From positions 1 to 25,991 of the forward strand of contig CALGIJ010000008.1 of assembly GCA_937915545.1 (NCBI GenBank): 25,991 bases of DNA. Direction: 5' to 3'. This document shows positions 23,627 to 25,991 of the stretch, in pieces. The DNA comes from an uncultured Desulfobacterales bacterium. GTDB lineage: Bacteria > Desulfobacterota > Desulfobulbia > Desulfobulbales > Desulfocapsaceae. The notes beneath the pieces are model-generated. The model saw only the letters and a list, made by a program, of their open reading frames with translations. It was not told the origin of the DNA and did no database searches. The position numbers were made by a program, and so were the translations under genes. Position 1 is the first letter of the stretch. Every line of letters starts with the position of its first letter.

Positions 23627-24946
23627 ACTATGGCCATGATGGGAGCCCCCACCTTCCCAAATTCCATCTCCAAATAACCCCCAAGGATCAACCCAGTTCA
23701 CCGGATCATTTTTGACATACGCATACAAATTCATCCCCCCATCCAACCCGATCGGATCAGCAGAAACATACCGCCCGGCATCCGGATCATAGTACCTGTG
23801 CCAATTATAATGCAGCCCAGTCTCCGCATCAAAATACTGCCCCGGAAAGCGAAGATTGTTCTGCACGCTTCCCGTGATCCTCTCGGCCTTGCCAAAGGGG
23901 CTGTAGATGGCCTGCCAGACCAGGGTTCCCGATCCACTCACCAGGCGCTGCGGAGTGCCGAGGTGGTCGTTGATAAAGAAATAGGTGCCGGGGTTGCTTT
24001 GGTATTCGCGTAGGGCAAGAGGTTGTCCGTCGAGATAAAAATACTCCCTGGCGACAGTGCCATCAACACTCTCGGCAATAAGCTGACTGTTGATGTCATA
24101 GAGGTAACAGGTGGTCGTGCTACCAACGGTCTTGCGGATGCGGCGGTTGCTGCTGTCATAGCCATAGGTGGCCACCACCGTGCCTTGGTCCTCCACCTTG
24201 ATCAGGCGGTTCAGGCCATCATAGACGAAGACCCTGCCACCGGCGGACACAAGGTTGCCATTGGCATCATAGCTATAGGCGACCGCTTTCGTCCCGGCAG
24301 TGGCGGTCAGCTGGTTATTGGCGGTGTTGTAGGTGTACTCGGTGGCGGCATCATCTACTGGCGGAGTGGCCAGGTCGGCAAGCGCTATGACGTTGCCCAG
24401 GGCATTGCGGGTGTACTGATGCCGAACTCCGCCGCCTTCTGTCATGGCGAGGTTATAGCGCTGGTCGTAGTGGCTGGTGAGATTGACGCTGTCCAGGGTT
24501 GCAGTCTTGAGCGGCCCGAAGGGGAGATAGGTTGCGGCAGAAAGCAGCACCTCGTTGCCGAGGCGCATGTCCGTGACCCTGCCGGCAGCATCGCGGGTCA
24601 AGCTCAGGGTCAGGCCGCTGGGATAGGTCATGGCAAGAAGTTCGCCACTGCTGTTGTCCCAGGTGTAGGCGATGCTGTGCTGCCGGCCGGCGGTGACGCG
24701 GGTCTCCAGGGCCAGCCTGCCGCTCTGGCCATAGGCAAAGGACGCTGTCCCCTCGCCGTCGGTTATCCCGCTGATCCTGCCGATGGCCCCCGGGCCGCTG
24801 TCGTAACTGGCGACAATATCGGCCCCTCCGGCAATGCTCTGCCTGATACGTCGATTCAACCCGTCATAGGCAAATGAGGTCTGTTGCCCCTTGGCATCGA
24901 TTGCCGAGATAAGATTGCCCGCCTGGTCATAGGCGTAGGTGGTCAT
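23609..24946 (-). pseudogene. 5'-truncated Rhs/YD-repeat core (orphan Rhs C-terminal module)
   Basis: A 445-codon open frame filled with YD repeats (e.g. YAYDQAGNLISAID, YSYDANGNLVSAGG, YDGLNRLIKVEDQG). It ends in the Rhs core signature FPGQYFDAETGLHYNWHRYY, RYVSADPIGLDGGMNLYAY and PVNWVDPWGL (DPxGL at 23675-23689). Full Rhs proteins have well over 1000 residues, so the shell and secretion regions are missing. An in-frame TGA lies ten codons upstream of the ATG, and no good ribosome binding site is seen. The frame runs out 21 codons past DPWGL because of the T8 tract. This is typical of a displaced tip module downstream of a full rhs gene, able to recombine with it. Confidence 0.8.
23754..23783 (-). 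repeat. Direct repeat copy A (Rhs core end), identical to 25962-25991
   Basis: Thirty bases encoding DAGRYVSADP are identical to the last 30 bases of the window. Similarity continues on the left for about 90 more bases at a lower level (23690-23753 against about 25898-25961). This is the shared core that would allow toxin-tip exchange by homologous recombination. The right copy is cut by the window end. Confidence 0.85.
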
Positions 24947-25192
24947 TATCTTATCCGTTACAACTAGGAGCGCTCACACCAAGGGCGCCTCATGAAAGGG
25001 CGTGTGCCGCTGTAAGCCTTTATTGACGGTTTGGCGAAAACAAAGAAAAACAAAACCCTGGCTACAGCTGCGTAATTTTTCGCTCGACCAAGGGCTAAAG
25101 TGTCAGGTAATTACTGTCTCTATACTTTTAAAATATGCATAGACTCCACCGCAGGAACTGCTGCTTGTTGTTCAAACAAGGGGAGCCAATTC
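24947..25192. other. Spacer between the two Rhs modules
   Basis: No gene is seen. The sequence is AT-rich around 25060-25140. A short inverted repeat, CTTGTT (25164-25169) and AACAAG (25175-25180), lies just past the end of the second immunity gene without a T-run. The part next to the rhs fragment (24960-25015) is GC-richer and may be debris from the recombination that placed the module here. Confidence 0.4.
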
Positions 25193-25405
25193 TTAATTTT
25201 TCAAGAAACTCCTAGCGATTCCAATCAAAGTAGCACCAACGAGTAAATACCCACCGCCCCACTTTAATGTATCAATGCTTCCGAATCGAGCATCTGGCCC
25301 TCCGATTACACATAACAATCCCAAACCAATGGATAATGCACCAAGCATTCCCAAAAGATAGCTAATTGCTTTTCTTGGGGTCCATTTTTTTTGGTTCTTG
25401 CTCAT
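25193..25405 (-). CDS. Putative immunity protein 2 of an Rhs toxin (two-helix membrane protein)
   Basis: A 70-residue protein. A basic N-terminus (MSKNQKKWTPRK) is followed by two likely membrane helices, about 13-35 (ISYLLGMLGALSIGLGLLCVI) and 48-66 (WGGGYLLVGATLIGIARSF). It is AT-rich and starts 24 nt after the stop of the intact Rhs toxin gene, so it is the natural candidate for its immunity partner. A membrane location suggests that the toxin acts at or through the inner membrane, but this is inference. I know no family for it, and it does not resemble the protein at 22983-23252. Confidence 0.55.
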   Translation of the reverse strand: MSKNQKKWTPRKAISYLLGMLGALSIGLGLLCVIGGPDARFGSIDTLKWGGGYLLVGATLIGIARSFLKN

Positions 25406-25429
25406 TTTTGCACACCAAGATTTATCCAG

Positions 25430-25991
25430 CTAAAGCACACCCCTGCTGCGTCCTTCTTTTGCAAGAATACAAGGGCACATAAGCTCCCATTTGTTAACCC
25501 AATTCTTGGTCCATTCATTAGCTTTATGCCAAGCCTTTTGATCTTTATCTGGAGTAGTGCCACCCCAAAGATGCCCCCACCCCCATGTTTTGGGTTTTAA
25601 TGGGTTTAGCCCCCAATAGGCTGTATATCCGTTACTTGTATGTGAAAAGTAATCTTGTCCTTGGTGCATTAGATTAGAAAAGCTATTTACATCACATTTC
25701 ATAAGCGCACTTGAAAGATCGCTTTCAACATCAGGAAGATCGCGGAAATGTCTCCAAGTTGATAACAGGTTTTCAGGTCTCGACCACCCACGATCCTCAG
25801 CTGTATAATCAAATCGATCATGGCCCCAAAAATCACTATGTCCTAAATCACTGCCTCCACCATCCCAAATGCCATCACCAAACAACCCCAAATGATCCAC
25901 CGAATTCACCGGATTCCCTTCAACATACGCATAGAGATTCATCCCCCCATCCAGCCCAATAGGATCAGCAGAAACATACCGCCCGGCATCC
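25430..25991 (-). CDS. Rhs protein C-terminus with intact toxin domain 2 (start lies beyond the window)
   Basis: The last 186 codons of an rhs gene. The core end RYVSADPIGLDGGMNLYAY is followed by PVNSVDHLGL (25883-25897) and then a 150-residue tail. The usual DPxGL boundary is DHLGL here. The tail has GHDRFDYTAEDRGW, WRHFRDLPDVE, LMHQGQDYFSHTSNGY, WGWGHLWGGTTPDKDQKAW and ANEWTKNWVNKW. The H-x3-D-x3-H motif and the following GH...PD recall helical zinc-dependent phospholipase/nuclease folds; that is a weak inference. Rhs tails are contact-delivered toxins cleaved at the core. The downstream 70-residue membrane protein is the likely immunity partner. Confidence 0.8.
   Translation of the reverse strand, partial: DAGRYVSADPIGLDGGMNLYAYVEGNPVNSVDHLGLFGDGIWDGGGSDLGHSDFWGHDRFDYTAEDRGWSRPENLLSTWRHFRDLPDVESDLSSALMKCDVNSFSNLMHQGQDYFSHTSNGYTAYWGLNPLKPKTWGWGHLWGGTTPDKDQKAWHKANEWTKNWVNKWELMCPCILAKEGRSRGVL
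25962..25991 (-). repeat. Direct repeat copy B (Rhs core end), identical to 23754-23783
   Basis: Second copy of the 30-base core segment, running to the window edge. The true repeat is expected to be longer and to extend into the rhs gene beyond base 25991. Confidence 0.85.

Noticed and set aside
24023..24877. 284-codon plus-strand open frame
   Set aside because: Antisense to the YD repeats of the Rhs core; its Gly/Ile/Val-rich repeats mirror the YD repeat period.

Overview
The window is a chromosomal segment of a high-GC, Gram-negative, probably anaerobic bacterium. Several families point to the Desulfuromonadales/Geobacter side of the former Deltaproteobacteria: sigma-54 activators paired with NifX-like proteins, a phenylacetate-CoA ligase next to a Liv-type ABC transporter, cNMP/DUF4388 proteins, and the Cys-rich 'CxxCKKxRDDxGYW' tail. 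This assignment is inferred from gene content and is not proven. No rRNA, tRNA, CRISPR array or transposase is visible.

Region 1 (1-9560, all minus strand) is a regulated uptake and catabolism block. Transcription runs livK-livH-livM-livG-livF, then phenylacetate-CoA ligase, a PAS/AAA+/Fis sigma-54 activator, a NifX-like small protein, and finally a CBS-domain protein with a DASS/SLC13 transporter that leaves the window at base 1. The CBS-transporter operon has a near-consensus -24/-12 promoter (911-925). Upstream of it lies a set of GTTYCAT heptamers spaced by 10-22 bp, a good candidate operator for the neighbouring activator.

Region 2 (9561-22313) holds mostly housekeeping and signalling genes. 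These are a UraA-type permease with a structured leader; a PilZ - cNMP/DUF4388 operon; the fused remains of a LysR and an AraC regulator; a LysE exporter; a DedA protein; a quinone oxidoreductase; a small Cys-motif membrane protein upstream of a large hybrid sensor kinase; and a KefF-KefC potassium efflux operon with a clear sigma-70-like promoter.

Region 3 (about 22314-25991) is accessory DNA of clearly lower GC. It carries two tandem Rhs C-terminal modules on the minus strand. The right one is the intact end of an rhs gene that starts beyond the window, followed by a small two-helix membrane protein. The left one is a 5'-truncated rhs core whose toxin tail belongs to the same family but is broken by an extra T in a T8 run and by an in-frame TAG; it is followed by a different, three-helix membrane protein. 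Both tails share an HQGQDYFSH motif and a GH...PD...KAW segment. They look like a helical metal-dependent hydrolase toxin paired with membrane immunity proteins, and this is the most novel part of the window.
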